Shown piece after piece: positions 45,217-54,266 of a stretch of 64,000 nt of DNA (its first letter is position 1; each line of letters starts with the position of its first letter). Both the position numbers and the translations under genes were made by a program. The notes below the pieces were generated by a model. The model did no database searches. It was given only the letters and a program-made list of their open reading frames with translations, and had not been told where the DNA came from. Origin of the DNA: CBDFGN01 sp965247065 (GTDB lineage Bacteria > Bacteroidota > Bacteroidia > Cytophagales > Cyclobacteriaceae); NCBI GenBank assembly GCA_965247065.1, contig CBDFGN010000006.1, forward strand, positions 3,038,001 through 3,102,000. Direction: 5' to 3'.

Positions 45217-47148
45217 CTATTTCGCGTCTGCTTTGTGGTTCGCAAGCGCCTCGTAGGTGCGGAGATAGCGGTCGTAGATTCGCAATGACTTCAGTTGACC
45301 GTTAAGCTTCGGGGCGATTTTCAAGCTGTTGCCGCCGGTAACATCCGTGATTTCCCGATCATTGGCGCCCCACCATTTGGCGAAACCGCGGATCGTGTCG
45401 CGCGATCCTTGCTTCTTGGGCGTGATGCCCTTTGTGAGTCGCGACCAGCCAAACGGTCGGTATCGACCGCCATCACAGAGCTGGTCATCGACTGCTACGG
45501 AGATAATCTTCGCCAAGCCGTCGACGATAAACGTGAGGCTATGCTCCTTGCCGGCTGTCAAGAGTCCCGGGTCGCAGTCCCAGCGAGATCGGTTCTTGCC
45601 GTCTGAAATTTCGATCTGCACGGTTTTCTTATCGGTAGTGGTTAGTGCGATACCCTTACCGTCGGCGTCACGTGAATCGAGCAGCAACTGGCCAGAGTCA
45701 AGGTTATCGAACCGGACCGATAGATTAATACTTAAACCGCCTTGCTTCAGGCTTGGCAGATGGGGCATCGGCAGTTCGGCACCTGCCGTCGGCATCTTCC
45801 GATCCAGAACCAGGCCTTTCTTCACTACCGAGTTGTTAGTCGCTTGACTCCAAATCCCCTCCAGAAATTCCGCGGGAATCTCGTGGATGCGCGGATCGTG
45901 TTTGTTCGTTTCGGTAACCCAGTAGCGGCCATTGATCTCGAGGAAGTCCGGGTAGCTGGATCCCAGACGCTGACCGCCCGAAGCCAACGACCGATAGCTC
46001 TCGTAGAGGAGTAATTCTGGCTGCGACCAATAGATCTTCCCGGTCTTTTCGATGCCGCCAGCGACCCACACCGGGTTACGCAACGGATGGTCCGGGTTTC
46101 TGGCTCCGTAGGAGTCGGTGGCCCCGTTGTTGTTGTGGAACCAGAATAGGTATCGACCTTTGCTGTCGCGCCAAACGCGTGGACAAGCTCGTGGCGTCTT
46201 CATAATGCGATCACCGCCGGGCGTGTACGTTGCCGGTGTCGGTTCGGACCACGTGCGTCCGCCGTCGCTGGAATACGTATCGAGTGCAAAGCCGAGTTTC
46301 GTCCGGCAGATAGCGTAGATCCCCCCGTTTTTCGACAGCGGTTCAGAATTCCATTCCGTCTGGATTTCGGTTCCATCGCCACGATACTTTGGACTGTAGA
46401 TCCCTTCGCCACCTTCCGGATAGGTGGTCCAGCGGACCTTCTCCGGGTCGGCTTCCGTCAGCAAGTTGTCGCTCTTGACGAGCCACCCTTCACTATCGAT
46501 GTAGCGAAACATATTGAACCCGCGAAATTTCGTGTACAGGAAAAAGACATTTTCCTCGCCGTCAACGGACGGAGGATCAATGCACCAGCCCCAGTGCATC
46601 GGCTCAGGTAGCGGGTTATCGTTCTCGTGGTCGATTCGTCCGCGTCGGATCGGTACACGATAACGTTTTTTCGACCACGTTTTGCCGTAGTCGTCGGAAT
46701 ATCGAAAGCAGTAGGTACAAGCGGTTGATTTGGCGTATTCATTTTGATCCTTCGAGAGACCGATTGATGCCGCGTCCTCATTCTTTACGCCGGAAACGTT
46801 ATAAAAAACATAAACACGTCCCGAAGGTGTTGTGAAGGGAATGGCCCAGGAGGTTTTCGGGTCGACCACCGCCGGTTCGAGATAGACCAACGGCGACCAC
46901 GTCTTGCCCTTATCGGAACTAATCGAAAATCCGACATGTTGACGGCCAGCGTTTTCGCCCCCTGGTCCGGTAGTTACCGTACAGAGCCAATTACCGTTTT
47001 TCATCTCCACGATATACGGCTGTTCAGCATAATTATTGCTTGGAATGACCCTCCCGTTGTACAGATCCCGCCAATCGGCGTCGTCCAATACGTTGCCGAC
47101 CATTAGTAAGATCAAGAAAGACAAGAACGATGTGGCAGTGTCGTGCAT
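45217..47148 (-). CDS. Sialidase/BNR-fold secreted protein with LamG-like tail
   Basis: A 643-residue protein with a short signal-like N-terminus (FLSFLILLMVGNVL). The N-terminal two thirds is a sialidase-type propeller with Asp-box-like repeats SSDKGKTWSP, SDDYGKTWSKKRY and SSDGGRTWSEP. The C-terminal third (LNLSVRFDNLDSGQLLLDSR, SLTFIVDG) looks like a LamG or concanavalin-type domain. It reads like planctomycete exo-alpha-sialidase family proteins. Codon usage is visibly different from its neighbours (frequent CGN and GTC), suggesting horizontal acquisition. Catalytic Arg triad not verified. Confidence 0.78.
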   Translation of the reverse strand: MHDTATSFLSFLILLMVGNVLDDADWRDLYNGRVIPSNNYAEQPYIVEMKNGNWLCTVTTGPGGENAGRQHVGFSISSDKGKTWSPLVYLEPAVVDPKTSWAIPFTTPSGRVYVFYNVSGVKNEDAASIGLSKDQNEYAKSTACTYCFRYSDDYGKTWSKKRYRVPIRRGRIDHENDNPLPEPMHWGWCIDPPSVDGEENVFFLYTKFRGFNMFRYIDSEGWLVKSDNLLTEADPEKVRWTTYPEGGEGIYSPKYRGDGTEIQTEWNSEPLSKNGGIYAICRTKLGFALDTYSSDGGRTWSEPTPATYTPGGDRIMKTPRACPRVWRDSKGRYLFWFHNNNGATDSYGARNPDHPLRNPVWVAGGIEKTGKIYWSQPELLLYESYRSLASGGQRLGSSYPDFLEINGRYWVTETNKHDPRIHEIPAEFLEGIWSQATNNSVVKKGLVLDRKMPTAGAELPMPHLPSLKQGGLSINLSVRFDNLDSGQLLLDSRDADGKGIALTTTDKKTVQIEISDGKNRSRWDCDPGLLTAGKEHSLTFIVDGLAKIISVAVDDQLCDGGRYRPFGWSRLTKGITPKKQGSRDTIRGFAKWWGANDREITDVTGGNSLKIAPKLNGQLKSLRIYDRYLRTYEALANHKADAK

Positions 47149-47539
47149 GTTCAGGTTGTGACTTTCGTTGTAGTTACTGATAACAGATAGAGCATAGAAA
47201 TCTGATTAAGAATAGGAATCTGCTTTTCACTATATTACGGAACAAAAAATCCTCTAGATCAAACGGCAACTCCGAACCATCATACAGATGCCCTATGACA
47301 CATTACCCACTACAGAAACTAGAGGCGATAAAATGAATCCAATAATGGGCTTTCTAAAGTTCATAATTATTTCTGCACAACGTTCGAAATAACGAATCCG
47401 CTACCCATTAATATTAAGATTCAAAATTATCATACTCTGTAACATTGGCAAACCTGAAAAGTAGAATTTAAGGATTTCGTTCCTTAGATCTCTTCTATTT
47501 TGGCCCTACAAACAATCAAAGGACTATAATCCTCTCCTC
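47149..47539. other. Intergenic region, nothing recognised
   Basis: About 390 nt of AT-rich sequence with no gene-like codons on either strand. It separates the foreign-looking sialidase gene from the relics to the right. Confidence 0.35.
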
Positions 47540-47905
47540 TTGAGATTACCTGGAGTGAAGCGCTTGCCTTTACCTATTTATGCACTACCGACCGTTATAA
47601 AGGACCCGGAATTGGTGCAAGTTAATAAGGCCGATTATCAGATACTGTGGAATAATCCAGAATTTCGAAAAAGACTACCCAACCAGCAGTTGATGGACCT
47701 TCAAGATTGGCTGTATTCTGAGGTTTGTATCGGAGGACCGATAAATACAAATGGTGATGAAAGGGATCCCAGGATCTATACAATAAAGGACTTGATATTT
47801 GAAGCTGCAAGCACCATTGGGACAGCCCATTTTGATGTTGACATTCCATCTCAGTTGGACTATGCCATGCTGGTTTATGCGGACCAGAACGGGCCCCGGG
47901 GGTAG
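47540..47905 (+). CDS. Conserved hypothetical protein, probably truncated
   Basis: A 121-codon frame with a TTG start of doubtful quality. The translation has a well-behaved C-terminal block (DPRIYTIKDLIFEAASTIGT then AHFDVDIPSQLDYAMLVY), similar to the 'A-N-x-GGAH-D ... LD' motif of widespread uncharacterised proteins. No ATG is present and homology may begin upstream, so it is likely the C-terminal portion of a longer gene. Function unknown. Confidence 0.4.
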   Translation: MRLPGVKRLPLPIYALPTVIKDPELVQVNKADYQILWNNPEFRKRLPNQQLMDLQDWLYSEVCIGGPINTNGDERDPRIYTIKDLIFEAASTIGTAHFDVDIPSQLDYAMLVYADQNGPRG

Positions 47906-48304
47906 CGATTAATTTTGCTACCCTTTTCTTCTTCGAAAACTCCTAAAAGTTGAGGCATCTCGTGCCTAAGGATCGGATAGATAATCTTCCAGGTGGATAT
48001 TTTGCAAGATGGCTACTGGAAGGAAAAGCATCATGTGGGCGTGCAGCATATAACATGCGCCTCAAACGCTATGCCTGGTAATGGTCTTAGTTGGTCTCGT
48101 TTGTTTTGGTTATTTTAGTTGTTGGCGGTTAAGTTGGTGCCAATCGGAACGGCACAGCGTTTGGCCGCTGACGGTTATGGGTAATATTTTGGCTTTCCAG
48201 TGGTACGAAAGAAAGATCAAGCAGTTGAAATAAACGCTGATCTATCGCTTCATGTAGCAGATGGCTACTACCAGATTGGTCACTGGACAGCGCGTGCCAT
48301 TCAC

Positions 48305-48585
48305 GTGGTGGAAGCCAATTATTCTACGCCCCAATGGATTGAAAGTAGAGAAGGGGGACTGGCGCTGTAATGATTGGGAATGTCCCGGGGGCGATGATTC
48401 AAATTGGCATCCATACCATTGATACCTTACAATATCTTCTGGGGCCCATCAGTCGGGTTTTCAGTTGGCATGGGAGTGGGGGACTCAAAGTGAATATGAC
48501 TGGCGTCACCTCCACGCTCGTGTTTTTCGAGTCAGGTCTGAACCGGAATTCCTTACACATCAAAACCACCAACACTAACATCTAA
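48305..48585 (+). pseudogene. Frameshifted relic of a Gfo/Idh/MocA oxidoreductase
   Basis: Three frames each carry one consecutive piece of a Gfo/Idh/MocA protein: VVEANYSTPQWIESREG, then KGDWRCNDWECPGG one frame over, then AMIQIGIHTIDTLQYLLGPI and VTSTLVFFESGLNR in the third. The order and spacing match the family (…ECPGG-x-M-x-QIGIHxIDTLQYLLGP…), so at least two indels have occurred. Both ends are missing. The 47906-48300 stretch upstream shows no clear gene. Confidence 0.65.
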
Positions 48586-48593
48586 ACAACAAA

Positions 48594-49976
48594 CTAAGGT
48601 ATAAGGAACTTGCTTACAAACCTGCCTTTCTCACCGCAGGCTATTAGCAGGTAGATCCCCTTGGAACCAAACATAGAGATTGGAATCTGGATGGTGTGGG
48701 ACTCACCAGGAATGGTGATAGACTGCAATTTCATTAACTGGCCCACAGGATTCAAAAAGCTAAACTCAACAACTTCGCCTTCAAGCCCTTGTAAGGTCAA
48801 AAATAAATTGGGACCGGACACGGGATTCGGATAGAGGTTTATTCTAGAAGCATCCAGGTTGTTATCAATACCTACAACCCAAGAGTAGTCAAAAGTGCCA
48901 TCAAAATCAGTTTGCTTAAGTCGATAAAATGATCTTCCTATTAAAGGTTCTCTATCAAAGGCTTCATATCCCAAAAGAACATCACTATTCCCGGCGCCTT
49001 CTACCTTAAAGAGACCTTCAAACGAAAGTCCGTTTCGAGATCTTTCAAGAGTGAAAAAGTGGTTGTTGGTTTCTGTGACGGTCGTCCATTTCAATAAAAC
49101 GATTCCTTCGGTGAGCACGGCGTAAAAATTCAATAATTCAATAGGTAAGGGAGAACCAGCAGCGTCCACAGAGGCTATATAAAAGCTATTTGACAGGTTT
49201 GCTTGAGTTAATGCTGTTCTATTGACCTGTGGATTAGTGGTAGTTCCTGCATTTACTCCTGGTGATCCAACTACGCTACCAAAAAGAGTTAAACGTAGGT
49301 CAGCTACATCGCCAACTGTGCCAAACCCCGTTCCTTCTCCCCGTAAATTATAGGTACCGCCTGCCAACCCTCCCCCTGTTACTAAGGTCCAAAAGCCATC
49401 GTTCCTAACCACCACGGTTACATCATCAGCAAAGGATACACTAGATGCATTTGGGTCACTGGTAACCGACACGTTAATTGTTCCTCCCGTAGTTGGCGGT
49501 GTGGCGGGGCAGGAAACATAAATGGGCTGGAAATCAGACCCTGAATTTCCCATGGGGAACAAGCCTGCCACGGCTCCGTTTGCAATGACAACCGTATTAA
49601 AATATCGGGTAAAATTTCCATCGAACATCCAGCCATCAGCCAAGGTGCCTCCGTGTGATAGTGTTCCCGGAGTTGCTGCTGCTGTCCCCAGCACAAGGGT
49701 ACGCCCTGCAAGAATAATATTGCCCTGTGACATTGTCAGGGTGTTTTTTGCAACGGGATTTACCAATAAATAAAGCTGAGGTGAAGTTGCACAAGTATTG
49801 TTGATTGTAAGATTGTAAAAATCGGTTGTATTCGTTCCTCTTATCGTTTGTGTTACAGTTGTACCAACAAATTCGACTAACCCGGTGTTTGCAACAAAAA
49901 CGGTATTTGCCGAGTTGTTTGTCCAATCTCCAGTGAGTGTAATTGTTCCTGCATTGTCTATAGTTCCCAAACTCAC
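48594..49976 (-). CDS. Repeat-containing T9SS protein, C-terminal part (third repeat plus sorting domain)
   Basis: A 460-residue piece. Its first ~290 residues form the third copy of a ~316-residue beta-rich repeat (SLGTIDNAGTITLTGDWTNN, QTIRGTNTTDFYNLTINNT, GRTLVLGTAAATPGTLSHGG, VADLRLTLFGSVVGSPGVNA). Then comes a stalk region (LLNFYAVLTEGIVLLKWTTV) and a T9SS type A sorting domain (INLYPNPVSGPNLFLTLQGL, GIYLLIACGEKG). Secreted and surface-anchored in the native form. The start shown is artificial: the natural gene begins at 52020 and reaches this part through two frame changes. Confidence 0.75.
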   Translation of the reverse strand: MSLGTIDNAGTITLTGDWTNNSANTVFVANTGLVEFVGTTVTQTIRGTNTTDFYNLTINNTCATSPQLYLLVNPVAKNTLTMSQGNIILAGRTLVLGTAAATPGTLSHGGTLADGWMFDGNFTRYFNTVVIANGAVAGLFPMGNSGSDFQPIYVSCPATPPTTGGTINVSVTSDPNASSVSFADDVTVVVRNDGFWTLVTGGGLAGGTYNLRGEGTGFGTVGDVADLRLTLFGSVVGSPGVNAGTTTNPQVNRTALTQANLSNSFYIASVDAAGSPLPIELLNFYAVLTEGIVLLKWTTVTETNNHFFTLERSRNGLSFEGLFKVEGAGNSDVLLGYEAFDREPLIGRSFYRLKQTDFDGTFDYSWVVGIDNNLDASRINLYPNPVSGPNLFLTLQGLEGEVVEFSFLNPVGQLMKLQSITIPGESHTIQIPISMFGSKGIYLLIACGEKGRFVSKFLIP

Positions 49977-51990
49977 GTTGGTTTGATTGGTAAATCCACC
50001 CTCTATCGTAGCCGTAAGTCCTACTTCCAGGGTTAATGCGAGCCCATCATTAGTGACTAAAGGCGAGCCGGCGGGGCTGGAGGAATGAAAGTAAGGGGAG
50101 AACTAGTAGCGTCAACAGAGGATATGTAAAAATCATTTGAGAGGTTTGCAAGGGTCAATCCTGTTCTATTGACCTGCGGATTGATCGTAGTTCCTGCATT
50201 GACTCCAGGTGAACCAACTACACCTCCGGCAAGAGTTAAGCGTAAGTCGGCAACGTCGCCAATTGTCCCAATTTCTGTTCCTTCGGCCCGTAAATTATAA
50301 GTACCTCCAGCCAGTCCTCCACCTGGTGCAGAAGTCCAAAAGCTATTATGTCTGCGAACAACGGTCACATCATCAGCAAAGGAAACTGTAGATACACTTG
50401 TCGCATTACTGTGGGAAACTGTTATGGTTCCTCCCGTTGTTGGAGCTGTGCTGGGGCAGGAAACATAAAAAGGCCGGAAATCGGTTCCAGTATTTCCCAT
50501 TGGAAATAAGCCCGCAACGGCTCCGTTTGCAATGGTAGCCGCATCAAAATATCGTATAAAATTTCCTGCATACATCCAACCGTCAGCCGATGTACCTCCG
50601 TGTGATAACGTACCGGGAGTAGCTGCTGCTGTTCCCAGTGTGAGGGTACGTCCGGCAAGAATAATATTCCCCTGTGTCATTGTCAGGGTATTTTTTGCAA
50701 TGGGATCTACCAATAAATAAATCTGAGGTGATGTGGCATAAGTATTGTTGACAGTAAGATTGTAGAACTCTGTTGAATTGGTTCCTCTTATGGTTTGTGT
50801 CGCCGTCGATCCAATAAATTCCACCAATCCGGTGTTTGTACTAAATACGGTATTAGCTGAATTGTTAGTCCAATCCCCGGTAGTTGTGATCGTTCCTGCA
50901 TTATCAATAGTACCCAAACTAACATTGGTTTGATTGGTAAATCCACCCTCCATGGTAGCCGTGAGCGCTGCTTCCAAGGTTAATGCGAGTCCATCATTGG
51001 TAACCAGGGAGGAGCTGGCCGCGGGTGGAGAGAGGAAAAGCGGGGAATTAGCAGCGTCAACCGAACCGATGTAAAAATTATTCGAGAGGTTTGCCAGGGT
51101 TAATCCTGTTCTGTTGACCTCTGGATTGCTGGTAGTTCCGGCATTGACCCCAGGTGATCCAACCACGCTGCTCACAAGGGTTAAACGGAGATCAGCCACT
51201 GCACCAATCACTCCAAATCCTGTTCCTTCGCCCCGTAGATTATAGGTTCCACCTGCCAAACCTCCACCTGCCGCAGAAGTCCAATAACTATCTTGTCTTT
51301 GAACCACAGTAACATCATCAGCAATAGAAACAGTGGTTGCACTTGTAAAACTAGTGTGGGATAATGTTATGGTGCCTCCCGTAGTTGGTGCTGTGGCGGG
51401 GCAGGAAACAAAAAAAGGTCGGTAATCCGTTCCTGAATTTCCCATGGGGAACAAACCTGCAGCGGCCCCGTCTGCAATGGTAACCGTATTAAAATACCTT
51501 GTGAAAGTTCCACCATACATCCAGCCATTTGTCGATGCACCTCCGTGGGATAAGGTCCCGGGAGAAGCTGCGGCAGTCCCCAGCGTGAACGTAAGACCTG
51601 TAAGATTGATATTACCTTGCATCATTGTCAAGGTATTTTTTACCGTGGTGCCAATGGACAAACCCAACTGCGGAGAAGTGGCGAAAGTATTATTGACGGT
51701 GAGATTGTAAAATTCTGTTTCGTACTGCCTCCAATTGTCTGGGATCCGGTTGTGCCAATAAATTGCACCAAACCGGTGTTGGTGGTAAAGACCGTATTAG
51801 CTGAATTATTTGTCCAATCTCCGGTAAGTGTAATGGTTCCAGCATTATCAACAGTACCCGTACTTCCATTGGTTTGGTTGGTAAATCCCCCACCTTGTAT
51901 GGTCGCAGTAAGTCCTGCCTCAATCGTTAATGCCAAGCCATCATTGGTAACCAAATTCTGGGCATTGGCCTTTATGGTTGCACCCAATAA
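49140..51990 (-). repeat. Three tandem ~948-bp coding repeats
   Basis: The block NDGLALT is encoded at plus-strand anchors 50044, 50991 and 51938, giving two spacings of exactly 947 nt. A 316-residue unit would need 948 nt, so each spacing is one base short, matching the two inferred one-base deletions. The copies are similar but not identical (e.g. GDWTNNSANTVF is conserved in all three). This is a duplicated domain array, not a satellite. Confidence 0.85.
50057..51667 (-). CDS. Repeat-containing T9SS protein, middle part (repeats one and two)
   Basis: A 536-residue segment with most of repeat 1 and all of repeat 2, e.g. NTLTMMQGNINLTGLTFTLG, TSFTSATTVSIADDVTVVQR, GGLAGGTYNLRGEGTGFGV. It lies in a frame one base away from both neighbours. 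The downstream frame ends at a TAG in IPPAPPARL, where adding one C in the CCCC run near 50076 would carry the frame into the third repeat (VTNDGLALTLE). Confidence 0.72.
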   Translation of the reverse strand: MGLSIGTTVKNTLTMMQGNINLTGLTFTLGTAAASPGTLSHGGASTNGWMYGGTFTRYFNTVTIADGAAAGLFPMGNSGTDYRPFFVSCPATAPTTGGTITLSHTSFTSATTVSIADDVTVVQRQDSYWTSAAGGGLAGGTYNLRGEGTGFGVIGAVADLRLTLVSSVVGSPGVNAGTTSNPEVNRTGLTLANLSNNFYIGSVDAANSPLFLSPPAASSSLVTNDGLALTLEAALTATMEGGFTNQTNVSLGTIDNAGTITTTGDWTNNSANTVFSTNTGLVEFIGSTATQTIRGTNSTEFYNLTVNNTYATSPQIYLLVDPIAKNTLTMTQGNIILAGRTLTLGTAAATPGTLSHGGTSADGWMYAGNFIRYFDAATIANGAVAGLFPMGNTGTDFRPFYVSCPSTAPTTGGTITVSHSNATSVSTVSFADDVTVVRRHNSFWTSAPGGGLAGGTYNLRAEGTEIGTIGDVADLRLTLAGGVVGSPGVNAGTTINPQVNRTGLTLANLSNDFYISSVDATSSPLTFIPPAPPARL

Positions 51991-52020
51991 GAGAAGTACT
52001 ATGGCACCCGATTTGTACAT
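51640..52020 (-). CDS. Repeat-containing T9SS protein, N-terminal part
   Basis: A 126-residue start of the same gene: signal peptide (AIVLLLLGATIKANAQN), NLVTNDGLALTIEAGLTATI, and the first half of repeat 1 up to SQTIGGSTK. Homology breaks in an AAA run near 51719; adding one A makes the next frame read TEFYNLTVNNTFATSPQLGL and join the middle part. Without this the protein would lack its repeats and sorting tail. Confidence 0.72.
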   Translation of the reverse strand: MYKSGAIVLLLLGATIKANAQNLVTNDGLALTIEAGLTATIQGGGFTNQTNGSTGTVDNAGTITLTGDWTNNSANTVFTTNTGLVQFIGTTGSQTIGGSTKQNFTISPSIILSPLLRSWVCPLAPR

Positions 52021-52078
52021 CCCTTTATTGCTAACTTGTTGTTGAAGTCTACCAGTAGAAGAAAAATTGTAGAGCTAA

Positions 52079-52738
52079 TTAAAATTTCACAATGGTTAAG
52101 GTTCGTTGATACATTGTCCCAGTCCCTCCGTCGACTCTCCATCTTGCCTCAATTGCCTGCCCACCGCCAACACTAGCTGCAAAATGTTGCGTGGCCATTG
52201 GTGAGGCAGTATTTGCGATTGAGCCTTCAGTGAACCATCTTCTTTCAGTATGAGCAATCTGAACACCGTTCACCCATATGGAAATATAGGTATTGTTACC
52301 TGTCGCGTTGTTTTCCGTGGATGTGCTAAACATCACTAAATAATCACCTGCTCCTGGGGTAATTGTCATTCCAGTCGCAAGAACATCTGAGGTACTTGTT
52401 GTGGTAATTGTTCCTGTTGCCGATACTTCCGTCGTTGTCGGAATAAGACCAAGTTGGGTCCAAACAGGTGATCCCGGTGTTCCGGAATTGTAATAAAACC
52501 CAGCGGTTCCATCTGTTTGATAAATTAAAAGCGACGTTGCTGGAGATGTTATTGCATCTCGTTGGGCCTGTGTCATTCGTGGAACCAACATTCCGCGGTC
52601 GGTGGCTGTTAAATCCAAAATAGACGAAGCATCAGGAGAGGAATTATTCAGTCCAAGTGCTTGAGCAAAGGAAGGTGAATAGCTAAATGATAGTAGAAGA
52701 CTCACTACTACTACCAGCATGGGCATTTGATGATTCAT
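52079..52738 (-). CDS. Secreted Bacteroidota surface protein of unknown function
   Basis: A 219-residue protein with a signal peptide (MLVVVVSLLLSFSYSPSFAQ) and the recurrent opening SPDASSILDLTATDRGMLVP RMTQAQRDAI of many Bacteroidota cell-surface or tail-fibre-like proteins, then a beta-sheet domain (TGATG-like repeats near TSTSDVLATGMTITPGAGDY). It precedes the triple-repeat protein on the same strand with a 58-nt gap, so they may be co-transcribed as a surface-protein pair. Function unknown. Confidence 0.7.
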   Translation of the reverse strand: MNHQMPMLVVVVSLLLSFSYSPSFAQALGLNNSSPDASSILDLTATDRGMLVPRMTQAQRDAITSPATSLLIYQTDGTAGFYYNSGTPGSPVWTQLGLIPTTTEVSATGTITTTSTSDVLATGMTITPGAGDYLVMFSTSTENNATGNNTYISIWVNGVQIAHTERRWFTEGSIANTASPMATQHFAASVGGGQAIEARWRVDGGTGTMYQRTLTIVKF

Positions 52739-52827
52739 TTTTATTTTTTTATATATAGAATAGTTTTTGCAATAAGTTCAATTGTAAGCAGTCTTCTATG
52801 CATGCCTCGCAAAAATAAGGATTTGTT

Positions 52828-53046
52828 TCAAATTCTTGAAGGGGCTTTCACATAGTTGTAATGAAGAAAGTAACTTTGGCGGTTCTCTAAAACTAATGGC
52901 ATATTTTTGTTTGGCTCAATCCTGACTTTCCGAAAATAGGAAGGGGGATAATTATCCTTTAGATGATCAACAAAATTAGTCACCAAGAATCCCAATACCA
53001 CAAACCAGTAAAGATAATTTAGTAAACGATCTATTAACTTCATCAA
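52828..53046 (-). CDS. Small membrane protein, hypothetical
   Basis: A 72-residue frame with an ATG start and one membrane helix (LNYLYWFVVLGFLVTNFVDHL) followed by a basic soluble tail. No family recognised. The composition is reasonable for a real small gene but support is limited to that. Confidence 0.35.
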   Translation of the reverse strand: MMKLIDRLLNYLYWFVVLGFLVTNFVDHLKDNYPPSYFRKVRIEPNKNMPLVLENRQSYFLHYNYVKAPSRI

Positions 53047-53119
53047 GCTGCAAAAGGTGGGTTTACAGGAATGAATACTGGAGATTACCTTCCGGTAACC
53101 AATAGTTTGCCCCCTTTCC

Positions 53120-53464
53120 TCATAATGAATTCGATGAATGACATCGAATTTTAGATAAGTGACGACCTGCCGAGGTTAAAATTTGAAGAAGAACTTTAGC
53201 AACCAGAAATTTCCCCAAATCCCAGTGCTGCTCAAGGCGCTGCAAAAACTCGTCTATTGAGTATGTATCGGCCTCGACTAGGTCGAGATTGAATTTCTCG
53301 ATTTGAGGCATCGTAAATCCGATGTCCTTGTATTGCGGTAGATTGGTACTGCGTACAAAAGCCGGGTCAGACTGCTGGATGATCTCCTTCCTTATTTGCC
53401 ACCCACTAGGGTAGAAATAATCCATACTTGCACCAGCCCCAAAGACAAAGGCGGTTGGGTTCAT
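53120..53464 (-). CDS. SIR2-like NADase-domain N-terminal stub
   Basis: A 114-residue frame starting MNPTAFVFGAGASMDYFYPS G-WQIRKEII, i.e. the FGAGAS nucleotide motif and YPSG of SIR2-like domains. It continues FNLDLVEADTYSIDEFLQRL EQHW as in the SIR2_2-type proteins used in anti-phage systems. After about residue 90 the family resemblance is lost in a short tail and the gene ends. The full family protein is at least 300 residues, so this is a truncated and probably inactive stub. The catalytic Asn/His are not present. Confidence 0.6.
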   Translation of the reverse strand: MNPTAFVFGAGASMDYFYPSGWQIRKEIIQQSDPAFVRSTNLPQYKDIGFTMPQIEKFNLDLVEADTYSIDEFLQRLEQHWDLGKFLVAKVLLQILTSAGRHLSKIRCHSSNSL

Positions 53465-53676
53465 CCCGGAGCTGAAGCTGTTAAAAGCACAATTGTTTCC
53501 ACTTCTGTTTTACCCAAAAGAAAATGAGTTAAGCACTTTTTTATTAACTCCTTGACCATTCAGGGAACGTATTTGCTGCTATTTGAACCTTCCAAATTCA
53601 AAATCACCATGTATGGAGTAAGGGAACGTAGTATTTGTGTTTACCCAAAACCTCCCCTCCTCAGTTGGTTAGAGTG

Positions 53677-53964
53677 CTAGGACCGGGCAAGATCGGTATG
53701 CCCCAAATTCTTTTCGGGGGCCACCTGATCCCTGACCAAGATCTTGAGTTCCGTTATCTCGGGAAACCTACTTTCCTTTTTCCGGGAAAAAAGAATATGA
53801 CCATCCAGGAAGATATTATAAACACCACCCTCCTGATTGGGTTTGAGGGCTATTTGTCCTAATTCTTCCTCGAACGTGGTCAATAACTCCTGGGCCATCC
53901 AGACAGCCCGGGCCAGCCAGTGGCTGCGGGAGCAATACTCGATTGCTATAGTCGGCTTTTTCAT
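53677..53964 (-). CDS. SelT/SelW/SelH (Rdx) family protein with a Cys-x-x-Ser motif
   Basis: A 95-residue thioredoxin-like protein. The family core is clear: IAIEYCSRSHWLARAVWMAQ, LLTTFEEELGQIALKPN and LGHTDLARS. The usual redox motif CxxC or CxxU appears here as Cys11-Ser-Arg-Ser14, so the resolving residue is lost. The family reduces unknown substrates. The replacement may mean loss of function or a one-cysteine mechanism. Intact frame, no operon partner apparent. Confidence 0.72.
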   Translation of the reverse strand: MKKPTIAIEYCSRSHWLARAVWMAQELLTTFEEELGQIALKPNQEGGVYNIFLDGHILFSRKKESRFPEITELKILVRDQVAPEKNLGHTDLARS

Positions 53965-54266
53965 ATTGTGAGGATCTAAATATCGGTCTGATCGATAAGT
54001 TAATACTCTCTCGGTGAATTCAATTGGTAAGGCAATCAGACGTTGACCATGAGTCGATCGAAAAATGCTAATGCAGGGGCCTCAAACGGCCTCAGAAAGG
54101 TTCTCATTTACGCTTGTACTCCTCCAATCATCCAGGATAAGGTCATTGGGGGTCTTCAACGGCCATTGGGAATTAAATCAAGGTCCGGAAGGGCCTCATT
54201 TTTACTTGATTTTGCCATTATAAAGCGCCGCACTTGGATTGTCCCTTCCATTTTGGAATACACTTT
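53965..54266. other. Intergenic region, nothing recognised
   Basis: About 300 nt upstream of the SelW-like gene and downstream of the sulfatase. The minus-strand frame after the sulfatase stop stays open for ~37 codons (to a stop near 54156), but no family resemblance is seen. Confidence 0.35.

Noticed and set aside
49140..51990. Possible CRISPR or satellite array
   Set aside because: The ~947-bp period is far too long, units encode a recognisable protein domain, and no spacers exist.
52828..53046. Assigning the 72-residue membrane protein to a toxin-antitoxin or bacteriocin family
   Set aside because: One hydrophobic helix and a basic tail are not enough, and no partner gene is adjacent.
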